NCBI RefSeq assembly: GCF_008705135.1 | Contig: NZ_CP023694.1 | Coordinates: 8,097,001 to 8,161,000 of the forward strand | DNA: 64,000 nucleotides | Reading direction: 5' to 3' | Origin: Streptomyces coeruleorubidus | Lineage (GTDB): Bacteria > Actinomycetota > Actinomycetes > Streptomycetales > Streptomycetaceae | Position numbers and translations under genes: made by a program | Part shown: piece after piece, positions 44,764 to 53,574 of the stretch | Position numbering within the stretch: position 1 is the first letter of the stretch | Layout of the letters: each line of letters begins with the position of its first letter | Notes under the pieces: model-generated | The model's database searches: none | What the model was told of the DNA's origin: nothing | The model's input: the letters and a program-made list of their open reading frames with translations, nothing else

Positions 44764-45675
44764 ATGACCAGCAACGAAACCGGCACCCACGGTGCCGTCC
44801 TCCAGGACACGCCGCCCGAGACGGACCGACCCCTCGTCGAGCTCCGCGGCGCGGGCAAGTCCTACGGCAACATCCGCGCCCTGCACGGCGTCGACCTGAA
44901 GGTCTTCCCCAACCAGGTCACCTGCGTCCTCGGTGACAACGGCGCCGGCAAGTCCACCCTCATCAAGATCGTCTCGGGTCTGCACCAGCACACCGAGGGC
45001 GAGTTCCTCGTCGACGGCGAACCGGTGCGCTTCTCCACCCCGCGCGAGGCCCTCGACAAGGGCATCGCCACGGTGTACCAGGACCTCGCCGTCGTCCCGC
45101 TGATGCCGGTGTGGCGCAACTTCTTCCTCGGCTCCGAGATGACCAAGGGCCCCTGGCCCGTCCGCCGTCTCGACATCGAGAAGATGAAGAAGACCGCCGA
45201 CGAGGAACTGCGCAACATGGGCATCGTCCTCGACGACATGGAGCAGCCCATCGGCACGCTCTCCGGCGGCCAGCGGCAGTGCGTCGCGATCGCCCGCGCC
45301 GTCTACTTCGGCGCCCGCGTCCTCATCCTGGACGAGCCGACCGCCGCCCTCGGCGTCAAGCAGTCCGGTGTCGTGCTGAAGTACATCGCCGCCGCCCGCG
45401 AGAAGGGCCTGGGCGTCATCTTCATCACCCACAACCCGCACCACGCCTACATGGTCGGCGACCACTTCAGCGTGCTGCGCCTCGGCACCATGGAACTGTC
45501 CGCCTCCCGCAGCGAGGTCAGCCTCGAGGAGCTGACCAACCACATGGCCGGCGGAACCGAACTGGCCTCCCTCAAGCACGAGTTGGCGCAGGTACGCGGC
45601 GTCGACGTCGAAGAGCTCCCCGAGGCGGGAGACCTCACCGCCCCCGTAGCCTCGTCTTCGGAAGGAAAGTCCTGA
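44764..45675 (+). CDS. Sugar ABC transporter ATP-binding protein, single nucleotide-binding domain
   Basis: 303 residues. One ATPase domain: Walker A GDNGAGKST, Q-loop ATVYQDLAVVPLMPVWRNFFLG, signature LSGGQRQ, Walker B VLILDEPTAALG and H-loop FITHNPHHAYMVGD. The closest relatives in ribose-type importers often have two fused ATPase domains of about 500 residues; here there is a single one, with a 50-residue C-terminal tail (LKHELAQVRGVDVEELPEAGD). It would form a homodimer. The ATG at 44764 lies five bases after the permease stop. Confidence 0.92.
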   Translation: MTSNETGTHGAVLQDTPPETDRPLVELRGAGKSYGNIRALHGVDLKVFPNQVTCVLGDNGAGKSTLIKIVSGLHQHTEGEFLVDGEPVRFSTPREALDKGIATVYQDLAVVPLMPVWRNFFLGSEMTKGPWPVRRLDIEKMKKTADEELRNMGIVLDDMEQPIGTLSGGQRQCVAIARAVYFGARVLILDEPTAALGVKQSGVVLKYIAAAREKGLGVIFITHNPHHAYMVGDHFSVLRLGTMELSASRSEVSLEELTNHMAGGTELASLKHELAQVRGVDVEELPEAGDLTAPVASSSEGKS

Positions 45676-45676
45676 C

Positions 45677-46579
45677 ATGGCCCTCGCGCTCGACCGCATA
45701 CGGGTCGGCTCCGCCCCCGACTCCTGGGGCGTCTGGTTCCCCGACGACCCGCAGCAGGTGCCCTGGGTGCGCTTCCTCGACGAGGTCGCCGAAGCCGGCT
45801 ACTCGTGGATCGAACTCGGCCCGTACGGCTACCTGCCGACCGACCCGGCCCGGCTCACCGACGAGGTGACGAAGCGGAACCTGAAGGTCTCCGCCGGCAC
45901 GATCTTCTGCGGCCTGCACCGCGGCCCGTCCGAGTGGGACTCCACCTGGGAGCAGGTCAGCAACGTGGCCGCGCTCACCCAGGCGATGAACGCCAAGCAC
46001 CTGGTCGTCATCCCGTCCTTCTGGCGGGACGACAAGACCGCCGAGATCCTGGAGCCGCCGGAGCTCACCACCGAGCAGTGGCGCAACCTCACCACGGGCA
46101 TGGAGCGCCTCGGCCGCGAGGTGAAGGACAAGTACGGTCTGGACATCGTCGTCCACCCGCACGCCGACACCCACATCGACACCGAGGAGCACGTCGAGCA
46201 GTTCCTCGACTCCACCGACTCCGACGCGGTCAACCTCTGCCTGGACACCGGGCACTACGCCTACTGCGGCGGCGACAGCGTCAAGCTGATCGAGACGTAC
46301 GGCGAGCGCATCGGCTATCTGCACCTCAAGCAGGTCGACCCGGACATCCTCGCCGACGTGGTCAAGAACGAGGTGCCGTTCGGCCCCGCCGTGGCGCGCG
46401 GAGTCATGTGCGAACCGCCCGCCGGTGTGCCCGAGCTGGGTCCGGTGCTCACGGCAGCACAGAAGCTTGGCGTGGACCTGTTCGCCATCGTCGAGCAGGA
46501 CATGTACCCCTGCGAGCCGGACAAGCCGCTGCCGATCGCGGTGCGCACCCGCAAGTTCCTGAGGTCCTGCGGCGCCTGA
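45677..46579 (+). CDS. IolE/IolH-like sugar phosphate isomerase/epimerase
   Basis: 300 residues. Xylose-isomerase-like TIM barrel: GSAPDSWGVWFPDDPQQVPWVRFLDEVAEAGYSWIELGPYGYLPTDP, VVHPHADTHIDTEEHVEQFLDSTDSDAVNLCLDTGHYAYCGGD and YLHLKQVDPDILADVV carry the metal His/Glu/Asp ligands. In actinobacterial iol clusters such proteins are called myo-inosose-2 dehydratase (IolE) or IolH; the reaction needed here, and otherwise absent from the window, is the dehydration of scyllo-inosose by IolE. I therefore favour IolE, with moderate certainty. Confidence 0.75.
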   Translation: MALALDRIRVGSAPDSWGVWFPDDPQQVPWVRFLDEVAEAGYSWIELGPYGYLPTDPARLTDEVTKRNLKVSAGTIFCGLHRGPSEWDSTWEQVSNVAALTQAMNAKHLVVIPSFWRDDKTAEILEPPELTTEQWRNLTTGMERLGREVKDKYGLDIVVHPHADTHIDTEEHVEQFLDSTDSDAVNLCLDTGHYAYCGGDSVKLIETYGERIGYLHLKQVDPDILADVVKNEVPFGPAVARGVMCEPPAGVPELGPVLTAAQKLGVDLFAIVEQDMYPCEPDKPLPIAVRTRKFLRSCGA

Positions 46580-46597
46580 CGACCCGAAAGGACGGCC

Positions 46598-47617
46598 ATG
46601 GCTGAGCGCGCCACCCTGGGAGTCGCGGTCATCGGTACCGGAAGGATGGGCGCGGACCACGTGCGCCGCCTCCACGAAGTCACCAGCGGAGCACGGGTGG
46701 TGGCCGTCGCGGACGTCGACGCGGAACGCGCGAAGGCCGTCGCCGCCCGCGTCGACGGCTGCAGCGCCCACACCGACCCGGCCGCCGCGCTGGCGGCCCC
46801 CGACGTCGACGCCGTCCTGATCGCCTCCCCGGGCCCGGCCCACGAGGCCACGCTGCTCGCCGCCTTCGAGCGCGACCTGCCCGTCCTGTGCGAGAAGCCG
46901 CTCACCCCCGACGCGGCCTCCGCCCTGCGCGTCCTCGAAGCCGAACTGCGCCTCGGCCACCGCCGTGTCCAGGTCGGCTTCATGCGCCGCTACGACCCCG
47001 AGTACGCCAAGCTGAAGGCCCTGCTGACGACGGGTCAGCTAGGCCGTCCGCTGATGGTGCACAACCGGCACCGCAACGTCGCCAGTCCGCCCTTCTTCAC
47101 CAGCTCCATGCTCATCAGCGACTCCGTCGCCCACGAGGCCGACGCCACCCGCTGGCTGCTGGACCACGAGATCACGGCGGTCACGGTGCTGCGCCCGGCC
47201 CCGTCCGCCAACGCCCCCGACGGGCTGCGCGATCCGCAGTTCGTCGTCTTCGAGACCGACGGCGGCGCCCTGTCCGACGTGGAGATCTTCGTCAACTGCG
47301 GCTTCGGCTACCAGGTGCAGGCGGAGGTGGTCTGCGAACGCGGCACCGCCCGCATCGGCGACGGCCACGCCCTGGTCACCAACATGGCCGGCCGCTGGGG
47401 CGGCACCATCGCCCAGGACTGGACCGAACGCTTCGAGACGGCCTACGACCGGGAGGTCCAGACGTGGGTCGACGCCACCCGCCGCGGCGAGGTGACCGGC
47501 CCGAGCGTCTGGGACGGCTACGCCGCCGCCGCGGTGTGCGAGGCGGGGGTGCGGGCGCTGGAGGACGGCGGCCGGGTCGAGGTCGAACTGGTCGAGAAAC
47601 CCGCGCTGTACGCGTGA
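46598..47617 (+). CDS. Gfo/Idh/MocA dehydrogenase, inositol 2-dehydrogenase-like
   Basis: 339 residues. N-terminal Rossmann domain VAVIGTGRMGADHVRRLHEV, EKP motif in LPVLCEKPLTPDA, catalytic Asp/His region SDSVAHEADATRWLLDHEI. The sequence RRYDPEYAKLKALL fits the inositol dehydrogenase (IolG) group. It oxidises an inositol isomer to the ketone with NAD+. Last gene of the rightward transport unit; followed by the long hairpin at 47622. It is one of four Gfo/Idh genes in the window. Confidence 0.82.
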   Translation: MAERATLGVAVIGTGRMGADHVRRLHEVTSGARVVAVADVDAERAKAVAARVDGCSAHTDPAAALAAPDVDAVLIASPGPAHEATLLAAFERDLPVLCEKPLTPDAASALRVLEAELRLGHRRVQVGFMRRYDPEYAKLKALLTTGQLGRPLMVHNRHRNVASPPFFTSSMLISDSVAHEADATRWLLDHEITAVTVLRPAPSANAPDGLRDPQFVVFETDGGALSDVEIFVNCGFGYQVQAEVVCERGTARIGDGHALVTNMAGRWGGTIAQDWTERFETAYDREVQTWVDATRRGEVTGPSVWDGYAAAAVCEAGVRALEDGGRVEVELVEKPALYA

Positions 47618-47621
47618 ACGG

Positions 47622-47659
47622 GCCGAGCGGGCCGGGGACGCGCCCCCGGCCCGCTCGGC
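47622..47659. terminator. Bidirectional terminator between convergent dehydrogenase genes
   Basis: A perfect 16-base inverted repeat beginning GCCGAGCGGGCCGGGG with a 6-base loop, placed between two converging stop codons. The longest perfect stem in the window. Confidence 0.85.
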
Positions 47660-47665
47660 GTGTTC

Positions 47666-48682
47666 TCAGATCCTGGTACGGGGCCGGGGCTCGAACCCGG
47701 CCGCGCGGTAGCAGTCGTCGATGAGCGCCATCGTCGTCACCGCGTCGTCCGCGTCCAGCGGCAGCGCCGCACCGTCCCGCACCCGGGCGGCGAACGCCTC
47801 CAACTGGTACGTGTACGACGAGCGCGTCCCGAGGTGTTCCGTGCGCTCGCCCTCCGGGGTGCGCACCACGATCCGGTCGTCCATCTGGGGCAGCACGAAG
47901 TTCGGGGCCGTCGCCTCGCCCCGGGAGCCGGTGATCCGGATGCTCATGTCCAGCCCGTCGTACGCCATGTGGCAACGGGCCGAGCCCGTCGCGCCACCGG
48001 GGAACTCCAGGTCCGCGTCCAGCCACTCGTCGACCCCGGGCGCACCCGCGCGCTCCTCGCCCCGCGCCCCGGCCAGGCGGGGCGGGCCGCCCGCCCAGGG
48101 GGCGAGCACGCGCAGCGCGTGCAGGCTGTAGCAGCCCAGGTCCATCAGGGCGCCGCCGGCCAGCGGCAGCGACCAGCGCGGGTCGGTGTCCGGCGGGGCG
48201 GCGATGGCGACCATCGCCTCCACATGCCGCAGTTCGCCGAGTTCACCCGAGTCCAGCAGCTCGTGCAGGCGGCGCGTGACCGGGTGGAAGAGGTAATGGA
48301 AGGCCTCCATGAAGACCGTCCCGGCCTTCCCCGCGGCTTCCCGTACCTCCGCCGCCTCCTGTGCGTTGCTCGCCGACGGCTTCTCCGACAGCACGTGCTT
48401 GCCCGCCGCGAGGGCGGCCAGGTTCCACGGGCCGTGCAGACCGTTGGCGAGCGGGTTGTAGACGACGTCGACCTCGGGATCGGCCACCAGCTCGGCGTAC
48501 GAACCCGCCACCCGCTCCACACGGTGCCCGGCGGCGAACGCCTCGGCTCGGGCGCGGTCGCGGGCGGCCACCGCGACGAGGCGGTGGCCGGTCGCCCGGG
48601 CCGGGTCGATCAGGGAGCGTTCGGTGATCCGCGCGGCTCCCAGCACTCCTATGCGCAGGGGTTCCCGGCCCTTCTCGCTCAT
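47666..48682 (-). CDS. Gfo/Idh/MocA oxidoreductase
   Basis: 338 residues from the ATG at 48682, which overlaps the stop of the upstream IolG gene. Rossmann motif IGVLGAARITERSLIDPARAT, EKP in LSEKPSASNAQ, AFHYLFHPVTRRLHELLDSGELG and the later GGALMDLGCYSLHALR with Asp and His. This subgroup resembles glucose-fructose oxidoreductase or dihydrodiol-dehydrogenase types more than IolG. Substrate unknown; probably an inositol or a related polyol given the setting. Confidence 0.82.
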   Translation of the reverse strand: MSEKGREPLRIGVLGAARITERSLIDPARATGHRLVAVAARDRARAEAFAAGHRVERVAGSYAELVADPEVDVVYNPLANGLHGPWNLAALAAGKHVLSEKPSASNAQEAAEVREAAGKAGTVFMEAFHYLFHPVTRRLHELLDSGELGELRHVEAMVAIAAPPDTDPRWSLPLAGGALMDLGCYSLHALRVLAPWAGGPPRLAGARGEERAGAPGVDEWLDADLEFPGGATGSARCHMAYDGLDMSIRITGSRGEATAPNFVLPQMDDRIVVRTPEGERTEHLGTRSSYTYQLEAFAARVRDGAALPLDADDAVTTMALIDDCYRAAGFEPRPRTRI

Positions 48683-49683
48683 GCCTGCCGTACCTCCTCG
48701 ATGGTCACGGGACGGTGCTCGTGCAGCGACAGTGTGCACGCATCGGCGATCCAGCCCGCCTCCAGGGCGTCCTCGATCGTGCAGGGGGAGGGGCGGGTGC
48801 CGGCGACGACCTCGGTGAACGCGGTCAGTTCGGCGCGGTAGGCCTCGGTGAAGCGGTCCATGAAGAAGTCGTGCGGGGTGCCCGCCGGGAAGGTCACGCC
48901 CGGCTCGACCGAACGCAGCGGCAGCTTGTCCTCCAGGCCGACGGCGATGGAGTCCGTGAAGCCGTGGAGCTCCATGCGGACGTCGTAACCGCGGGCGTTG
49001 TGGCGGGAGTTGGAGACCACCGCGATGGTGCCGTCGTCCAGGGTGAGGATCGCGCCGGTGGTGTCGGCGTCACCGGCCTCCTTGATGAAGTCGGCACCAC
49101 GGTTGCCGCCCACGGCGTACACCTCGGTCACCTCACGGCCGGTCACCCAGCGGATGATGTCGAAGTCGTGCACCGAGCAGTCGCGGAAGATGCCGCCGGA
49201 GGCGGCGATGTACGCGGCGGGCGGGGGCGCCGGGTCGAGCGTGGTCGAGCGGACCGTGTGCAGCTTGCCCAGCTCGCCGCCCTGCACGGCGGCGCGGGCG
49301 TTGACGAAACCGGTGTCGAAGCGGCGGTTGTAGCCGATCTGGATCGGCACGCCCTTGCCCTGGACGGCCTTCAGCACCTCGACGCCCTCGCTCATGGTCT
49401 TGGCGACGGGCTTCTCGCAGAAGACGGGGATGCCGGCCTCCACCCCGGCCAGGATCAGCGCGGGGTGGGCGTCCGTCGCGGCCGCGACGACGATGCCGTC
49501 CACACCGGCGGCCAGCAGGGCCTCCGGCGAGTCCACGACCTCGGCGCCGAACCGCTCGGCGGCGGCCTTGGCGGCGTCCGCGAACGGGTCGGTGACGACG
49601 AGGGACTCGACGGCGCCGAGCCCGGAGAGGGTCTCGGCGTGAAAGGCGCCGATCCGGCCGAGGCCGAGAATTCCGATACGCAT
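48679..49683 (-). CDS. iolG: myo-Inositol 2-dehydrogenase
   Basis: 334 residues. MRIGILGLGRIGAFHAETLSGLGAVESLVVTDPF is the IolG-type opening; EKPVAKTMSEG, QIGYNRRFDTGFVNARAAVQGGELGKLHTVRSTTLDP and the catalytic GGIFRDCSVHDFDIIRWVTGREV (Asp and His) follow. It oxidises myo-inositol to scyllo-inosose, the first step of the pathway. The ATG at 49683 is preceded by an intergenic gap carrying a probable dispersed repeat, so the gene may have its own promoter there. Confidence 0.9.
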   Translation of the reverse strand: MRIGILGLGRIGAFHAETLSGLGAVESLVVTDPFADAAKAAAERFGAEVVDSPEALLAAGVDGIVVAAATDAHPALILAGVEAGIPVFCEKPVAKTMSEGVEVLKAVQGKGVPIQIGYNRRFDTGFVNARAAVQGGELGKLHTVRSTTLDPAPPPAAYIAASGGIFRDCSVHDFDIIRWVTGREVTEVYAVGGNRGADFIKEAGDADTTGAILTLDDGTIAVVSNSRHNARGYDVRMELHGFTDSIAVGLEDKLPLRSVEPGVTFPAGTPHDFFMDRFTEAYRAELTAFTEVVAGTRPSPCTIEDALEAGWIADACTLSLHEHRPVTIEEVRQA

Positions 49684-49720
49684 GGGTATTGCTCCTAGTT
49701 TTGAACGGGGGGTGGTGCTA

Positions 49721-49770
49721 CGCCCTCAGGGGCGCGGGGAACTGCGCGACCAGCCAAGACGGCGCCGCAC
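49721..49770. repeat. Probable dispersed Streptomyces intergenic repeat
   Basis: The stretch beginning CGCCCTCAGGGGCGCGGGG and continuing AACTGCGCGACCAGCCAAG matches, from memory, a very abundant Streptomyces intergenic repeat. It contains two small hairpins (CGCCC/GGGGCG and CGCG/CGCG). It fills the gap between the SDR and iolG genes. Confidence 0.6.
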
Positions 49771-49798
49771 ACGACCAACGACAACGCGCGGCACATCC

Positions 49799-50575
49799 TT
49801 AGTCGAGTCCGCCCAACACGTTCTGATCCCAATCGATAACGGACCCGGTAACCACCCCGGACCGCTCCGACAGCAGAAACACAACAAACTCGCCGATCTC
49901 ATCCGGCTGGCCCAACTTGCCCATCGGCAACCGGGCAGCAGCGACCTCACGCCAGTCGTCCCCCGCGCCGTGGAACACGCGCTGCGTCGCGTCCTCGCCT
50001 TCCGTCGCCGTCCAGCCGATGTTCAGCCCGTTGATCCGCACCCGATCCCACCGATGCGCGTGCGCGGCGTTCCGGGTCAGCCCGATCAGGCCGGCCTTCG
50101 CGGCGACGTACGGCGCCAGAAAGGCCTGCCCCCCATGCGCCGACGACGTGATGATGTTGACGACCGTGCCGGGCGCCTGACGCGCCACCATGTCCGCGAC
50201 CGCCGCCTGCATCGCGAAGAACGGCCCCTTGAGGTTGATCGCGATGTGCTGGTCGAACAGCTCGGGCGTGGTGTCCAGCAGCGTCCCCCGGGAGGTCAGC
50301 CCGGCGGAGTTCACGAGGCAGTCGACGCGGCCGTACGCCTCCACGACCCGGGCCACGGAGGCCTTCGCCTGCGCGGCGTCCGACAGGTCGGCCCGGACGT
50401 ACACGGCCTTGCCGCCCGCGGCGGTCAGCTCCGCCACCAGGGCCTCGCCCGGCCCGGGGCGCCGCCCGGTGACGGCCACGACCGCCCCCTCGCGGACCGC
50501 GGCCCGCGCGATGGCGGCGCCGACCCCCTGAGTGCCGCCGTTGACCAGGACGATCTTGTCGTCGAGAAGTCCCAC
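49799..50575 (-). CDS. SDR-family oxidoreductase (inositol region)
   Basis: 258 residues from a GTG at 50575 with GAGGA upstream. Classical SDR: cofactor motif VNGGTQGVGAAIARAAVREGA, NAG-type VNSAGLTSRGTLL, catalytic Ser in IITSSAHGG and the intact Y-x-x-x-K in APYVAAKAGLIGLTRNAA. C-terminal VTGSVIDWDQNVLGGLD. It follows the PhyH gene by eight bases. It probably oxidises an inositol-related polyol or the product of the dioxygenase; the substrate is inferred. Confidence 0.87.
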   Translation of the reverse strand: MGLLDDKIVLVNGGTQGVGAAIARAAVREGAVVAVTGRRPGPGEALVAELTAAGGKAVYVRADLSDAAQAKASVARVVEAYGRVDCLVNSAGLTSRGTLLDTTPELFDQHIAINLKGPFFAMQAAVADMVARQAPGTVVNIITSSAHGGQAFLAPYVAAKAGLIGLTRNAAHAHRWDRVRINGLNIGWTATEGEDATQRVFHGAGDDWREVAAARLPMGKLGQPDEIGEFVVFLLSERSGVVTGSVIDWDQNVLGGLD

Positions 50576-50583
50576 GAGGTTCC

Positions 50584-51741
50584 TCAGCTCTCTCGCCGTG
50601 CGGTACCGGCCCGCAGCTCCGCACGGAGCGCCTCCGGCGGCCACCCCTCGTAAAGGGCCCGCCGTACGAGATCCGCCTGCGAGGGCGGGGCCAGGCCGTC
50701 GACCGGCGGGTCGCTGTCGAGGTTGGTGGGGAAGGGGTAGCCCTCGGCGCTCGCCGCGATGACGTTGGCCAGCCACGCGTCGCTCGCGCCCTCGGCCTTC
50801 CGCTTCAGCAGCACGGGGTACACCGCGTTCGCCACGGCCTCCCGGTCCACCGTCTCCATCGCGCGCCCGAACGCGGACGACACCTGCAACAGGTTGGCCA
50901 TGCGCCGGATGTCCGCCGAGCGGTTGGTACCGGCGGCGTGGAAGAGGGCCGGGTTGAAGAAGACCGCGTCGCCCTTCGCGAGCGGCAGCTGCACCTGGTG
51001 CGCCTCGAAGTACGCCCGGAACTCCGGGCGCCGCCAGGCGAGATAGCCCGGCTCGTACTTCTGCGAGTGCGGCAGGTACATCGTCGGCCCCGACTCCACC
51101 GGCATGTCGCAGTGCGCGACCGCGCCCTGGAGGGTCAGCGCGGGGGAGAGGCGGTGCACGTGCCCGGGGTAGGCGGCAGCGGCCTCGTCGGACAGGAAGC
51201 CCAGATGGTAGTCGCGGTGCGCGGTCTGGGCGGCGCCGCCCGGGTTGACCACGTTGAGCTGCGAGGTGACCTGGTAGCCGGGGCCCAGCCAGGCCGTCGC
51301 CACGAGGGCGAGGACGTCGTTGGCGTAGTAGTCGGCGAACGCCTCCGCGTCGTACAGGGCCGCCTTCTCCAGCGCGTTCCACACCCGGTCGTTGGCGCCC
51401 GGCTTGGCGAAGTGGTCACCGGCCGTCGCGCCCGAGGCGCGCTGCTCGGCGATCAGGGCGTCGAACACGGCGGTGGCCCGGTCCACGACCTCCGGGTCGG
51501 GAAAGGCCCCGCGGAAGACGACGATGCCGGGTCCCTCGGCGAGCGCGCGCACCAGCTCGGCCTGGACCACCCGGTCACCCTCGAGCAGACCGGCGTCGTA
51601 GACCGGCACGTTCCGCTCCACGGCCGAGGCGTGCGGATAGTCGGCGGGGTCCGTCGCCCGCTCGACCAGCGCGCGGAACGCGTCGAGATCGCAGTCCTGC
51701 TCGGACAGCCAGACACGGGGGTGTACGGAAGTGAAGGACAT
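50584..51741 (-). CDS. Phytanoyl-CoA dioxygenase (PhyH)-family protein
   Basis: 385 residues. Fe(II)/2-oxoglutarate dioxygenase fold: metal motif H-x-D in QTAHRDYHLG, distal His in FFNPALFHAAGTNRSADIRRMANLLQVS with the 2-oxoglutarate-binding Arg. It contains VPVYDAGLLEGDRV and WLGPGYQVTSQLNVVNPGG. Such proteins appear in some actinobacterial inositol clusters. Hydroxylation of a cyclitol or its O-methyl ether is a reasonable guess (inference). Divergent from the LacI regulator, sharing the 12-base element at 51787-51798. Confidence 0.85.
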   Translation of the reverse strand: MSFTSVHPRVWLSEQDCDLDAFRALVERATDPADYPHASAVERNVPVYDAGLLEGDRVVQAELVRALAEGPGIVVFRGAFPDPEVVDRATAVFDALIAEQRASGATAGDHFAKPGANDRVWNALEKAALYDAEAFADYYANDVLALVATAWLGPGYQVTSQLNVVNPGGAAQTAHRDYHLGFLSDEAAAAYPGHVHRLSPALTLQGAVAHCDMPVESGPTMYLPHSQKYEPGYLAWRRPEFRAYFEAHQVQLPLAKGDAVFFNPALFHAAGTNRSADIRRMANLLQVSSAFGRAMETVDREAVANAVYPVLLKRKAEGASDAWLANVIAASAEGYPFPTNLDSDPPVDGLAPPSQADLVRRALYEGWPPEALRAELRAGTARRES

Positions 51742-51786
51742 CGTCGTCCCTTCGGGGTCATGGAGCGACGCAGCCCTGTCATTCTT

Positions 51787-51798
51787 GTCAGTACAAAC
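51787..51798. promoter_or_regulatory. Element shared with the iolC promoter
   Basis: On the minus strand this reads GTTTGTACTGAC, 11 of 12 identical to GTTTGTACTTAC at 42462-42473. It lies in the phyH/lacI divergent region. A candidate common operator for the GntR or LacI regulator. Confidence 0.45.
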
Positions 51799-51849
51799 CC
51801 CTCGAACAACCAGCAGGCAGCCATCAAAAACCCCTCAAGGAGCCGGCGC

Positions 51850-52884
51850 ATGGGCCACCCCTTCCCGATCCGGGAGATCGCCCGTCAGGCGGGCCTGAGC
51901 GAGGCGACCGTCGACCGCGTCCTCAACGGGCGGGGCGGGGTCCGGGAGAGCACCGCGCAGGAGGTGCGCCGGGCGATAGCCGACCTGGACCGGCAGCGCA
52001 CCCAGGTCCGGCTCGTCGGCAGGACGTTCATGGTCGACATCGTGATGCAGGCGCCCGAGCGCTTCACCACCGCGATCCGCGCCGCCCTGGAGGCCGAGCT
52101 GCCGTCCCTGCACCCGGCGGTGCTGCGCTCCCGCTTCCACTTCCGCGAGACCGGCCCGGTCGGGGAGCTGGTGCGGATCCTGGACCGGATCGCCCGGCGG
52201 GGTTCGCAGGGCGTGATCCTCAAGGCCCCGGACGTCCCCGAGGTCACCGCCGCCGTCGGCCGCCTCGAAGCCGCCGGCATCCCGGTCGTGACCCTGGTGA
52301 CCGACCTGCCCGCCAGCGCCCGCCGCGCCTACGTCGGCATCGATGACCGGGCGGCGGGCGCGACGGCCGCCTATCTGATGGGCCAGTGGCTGGGGGAGCG
52401 CCCGGGCAACATCCTGACCAGCCTCAGCAGCGGCTTCTTCCGCAACGAGGAGGAACGCGAGATGGGCTTCCGCAGCGCCATGCGGGCCCGGCACCCCGAG
52501 CGCACGCTGGTCGAGATCGCCGAGGGGCAGGGGCTGGACGCCACCCAGTACGACCTCGTCCGGGCCGCGCTGGAACGCGACCCGGACATCCGCGCGGTGT
52601 ACTCCATCGGCGGCGGCAACATCGCCACGCTGAAGGCCTTCGACGACCTCGGCCGCGACTGCGCCGTGTTCGTCGCGCACGACCTCGACCACGACAACAC
52701 CCGGCTGCTGCGCGCGCACCGCCTGTCCGCCGTGCTCCACCACGACCTGCGCCAGGACGTGCGCGAGGCCTGCCACACGGTCATGCGGGCGCACGGCGCC
52801 CTGCCGCCGGCCGGGCCGTCACTGCCGTCGGCGATCCAGGTGGTGACGCCGTACAACATGCCGCCGCAGGCGGCGGCCGTGTGA
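51850..52884 (+). CDS. LacI-family regulator (inositol region)
   Basis: 344 residues. N-terminal LacI HTH FPIREIARQAGLSEATVDRVLNGRGGVRESTAQEVRRAI; effector domain with VDIVMQAPERFTTAIRAALEAELP, GVILKAPDVPEVTAAVGRLEAAGIPVVTLVTDLP, YVGIDDRAAGATAAYLMGQWLG and VFVAHDLDHDNTRLLRAHRLSAVLHHDLRQDV. It is typical of sugar-responsive LacI proteins. The ATG at 51850 follows AAGGAG. It is divergent from phyH and presumably controls phyH-SDR-iolG-Gfo. It joins the GntR protein as a second candidate iol regulator. Confidence 0.9.
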   Translation: MGHPFPIREIARQAGLSEATVDRVLNGRGGVRESTAQEVRRAIADLDRQRTQVRLVGRTFMVDIVMQAPERFTTAIRAALEAELPSLHPAVLRSRFHFRETGPVGELVRILDRIARRGSQGVILKAPDVPEVTAAVGRLEAAGIPVVTLVTDLPASARRAYVGIDDRAAGATAAYLMGQWLGERPGNILTSLSSGFFRNEEEREMGFRSAMRARHPERTLVEIAEGQGLDATQYDLVRAALERDPDIRAVYSIGGGNIATLKAFDDLGRDCAVFVAHDLDHDNTRLLRAHRLSAVLHHDLRQDVREACHTVMRAHGALPPAGPSLPSAIQVVTPYNMPPQAAAV

Positions 52885-52959
52885 GCCGGGGCGGTGTCGC
52901 GGGCGGGACCCCGGCGTGTATCCGGAACGCCATACGCCACGGCCCCTACCGTCGTCCTC

Positions 52960-53571
52960 ATGTGGACCTCACGCCCGGACGGCGGGCCGGACCGGTTGCT
53001 GACGCTCGCCGACGGCGTGTTCGCCATCGCCATCACGCTGCTGGTCCTGGACCTCTACGTCCCGCGCGGCCTGGACGCGGACGAGTATCGCGAAGCCCTG
53101 CACCGGCTGCTCCCGGACCTCGGGGCCTACGCGCTCAGCGTCGCGGTGCTCGGCAGTTTCTGGCGCGACCACCGCAGGATCTTCCGTGACGTACGGGAGG
53201 TCGACGGACACGTGATCATCCTGGCCCTCACCGGCTTGGGCGTCGCGGCCCTGGTGCCCTTCCCGACCAGGCTGCTCGCGGAGTACGGCGACGTGCCCGT
53301 GTCGGTCGCCGTCTACGCGGCGGCGGTCGCCGCACTGGGCGCCTGCCATCTGGCACTGGCCGCCGTCCTGGCGAAACGCCCTTGGCTCCGCGACGGCACC
53401 CCCTCCGACACCGGCAGCACGCCCTACCTCGTCGAGAGCGCCACGCTGGTGGTGGTGTTCGCGGTGACCGTCCCGCTGGCCCTGGTGGCCGGGGCCCACG
53501 CCATGTGGCTGTGGCTCGTCCTCGCCCCGGTGAGGTTCGTTCTGGGCCGCCGCCCCCGGAAGGCGGGCTGA
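52960..53571 (+). CDS. TMEM175-family (DUF1211) potassium channel-like protein
   Basis: 203 residues with about five to six membrane helices. The family signature on helix 1 reads RLLTLADGVFAIAITLLVLDL, where Phe of the common F-S-D motif is replaced by Leu. WRDHRRIFRDVREVDGHVIILALTGLGVAALVPFPTRLL is the second conserved block. Bacterial TMEM175 proteins form potassium-selective tetramers. Sensitivity and role unknown. The gene ends 3 bases before a convergent gene. Confidence 0.82.
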   Translation: MWTSRPDGGPDRLLTLADGVFAIAITLLVLDLYVPRGLDADEYREALHRLLPDLGAYALSVAVLGSFWRDHRRIFRDVREVDGHVIILALTGLGVAALVPFPTRLLAEYGDVPVSVAVYAAAVAALGACHLALAAVLAKRPWLRDGTPSDTGSTPYLVESATLVVVFAVTVPLALVAGAHAMWLWLVLAPVRFVLGRRPRKAG

Positions 53572-53574
53572 ACG

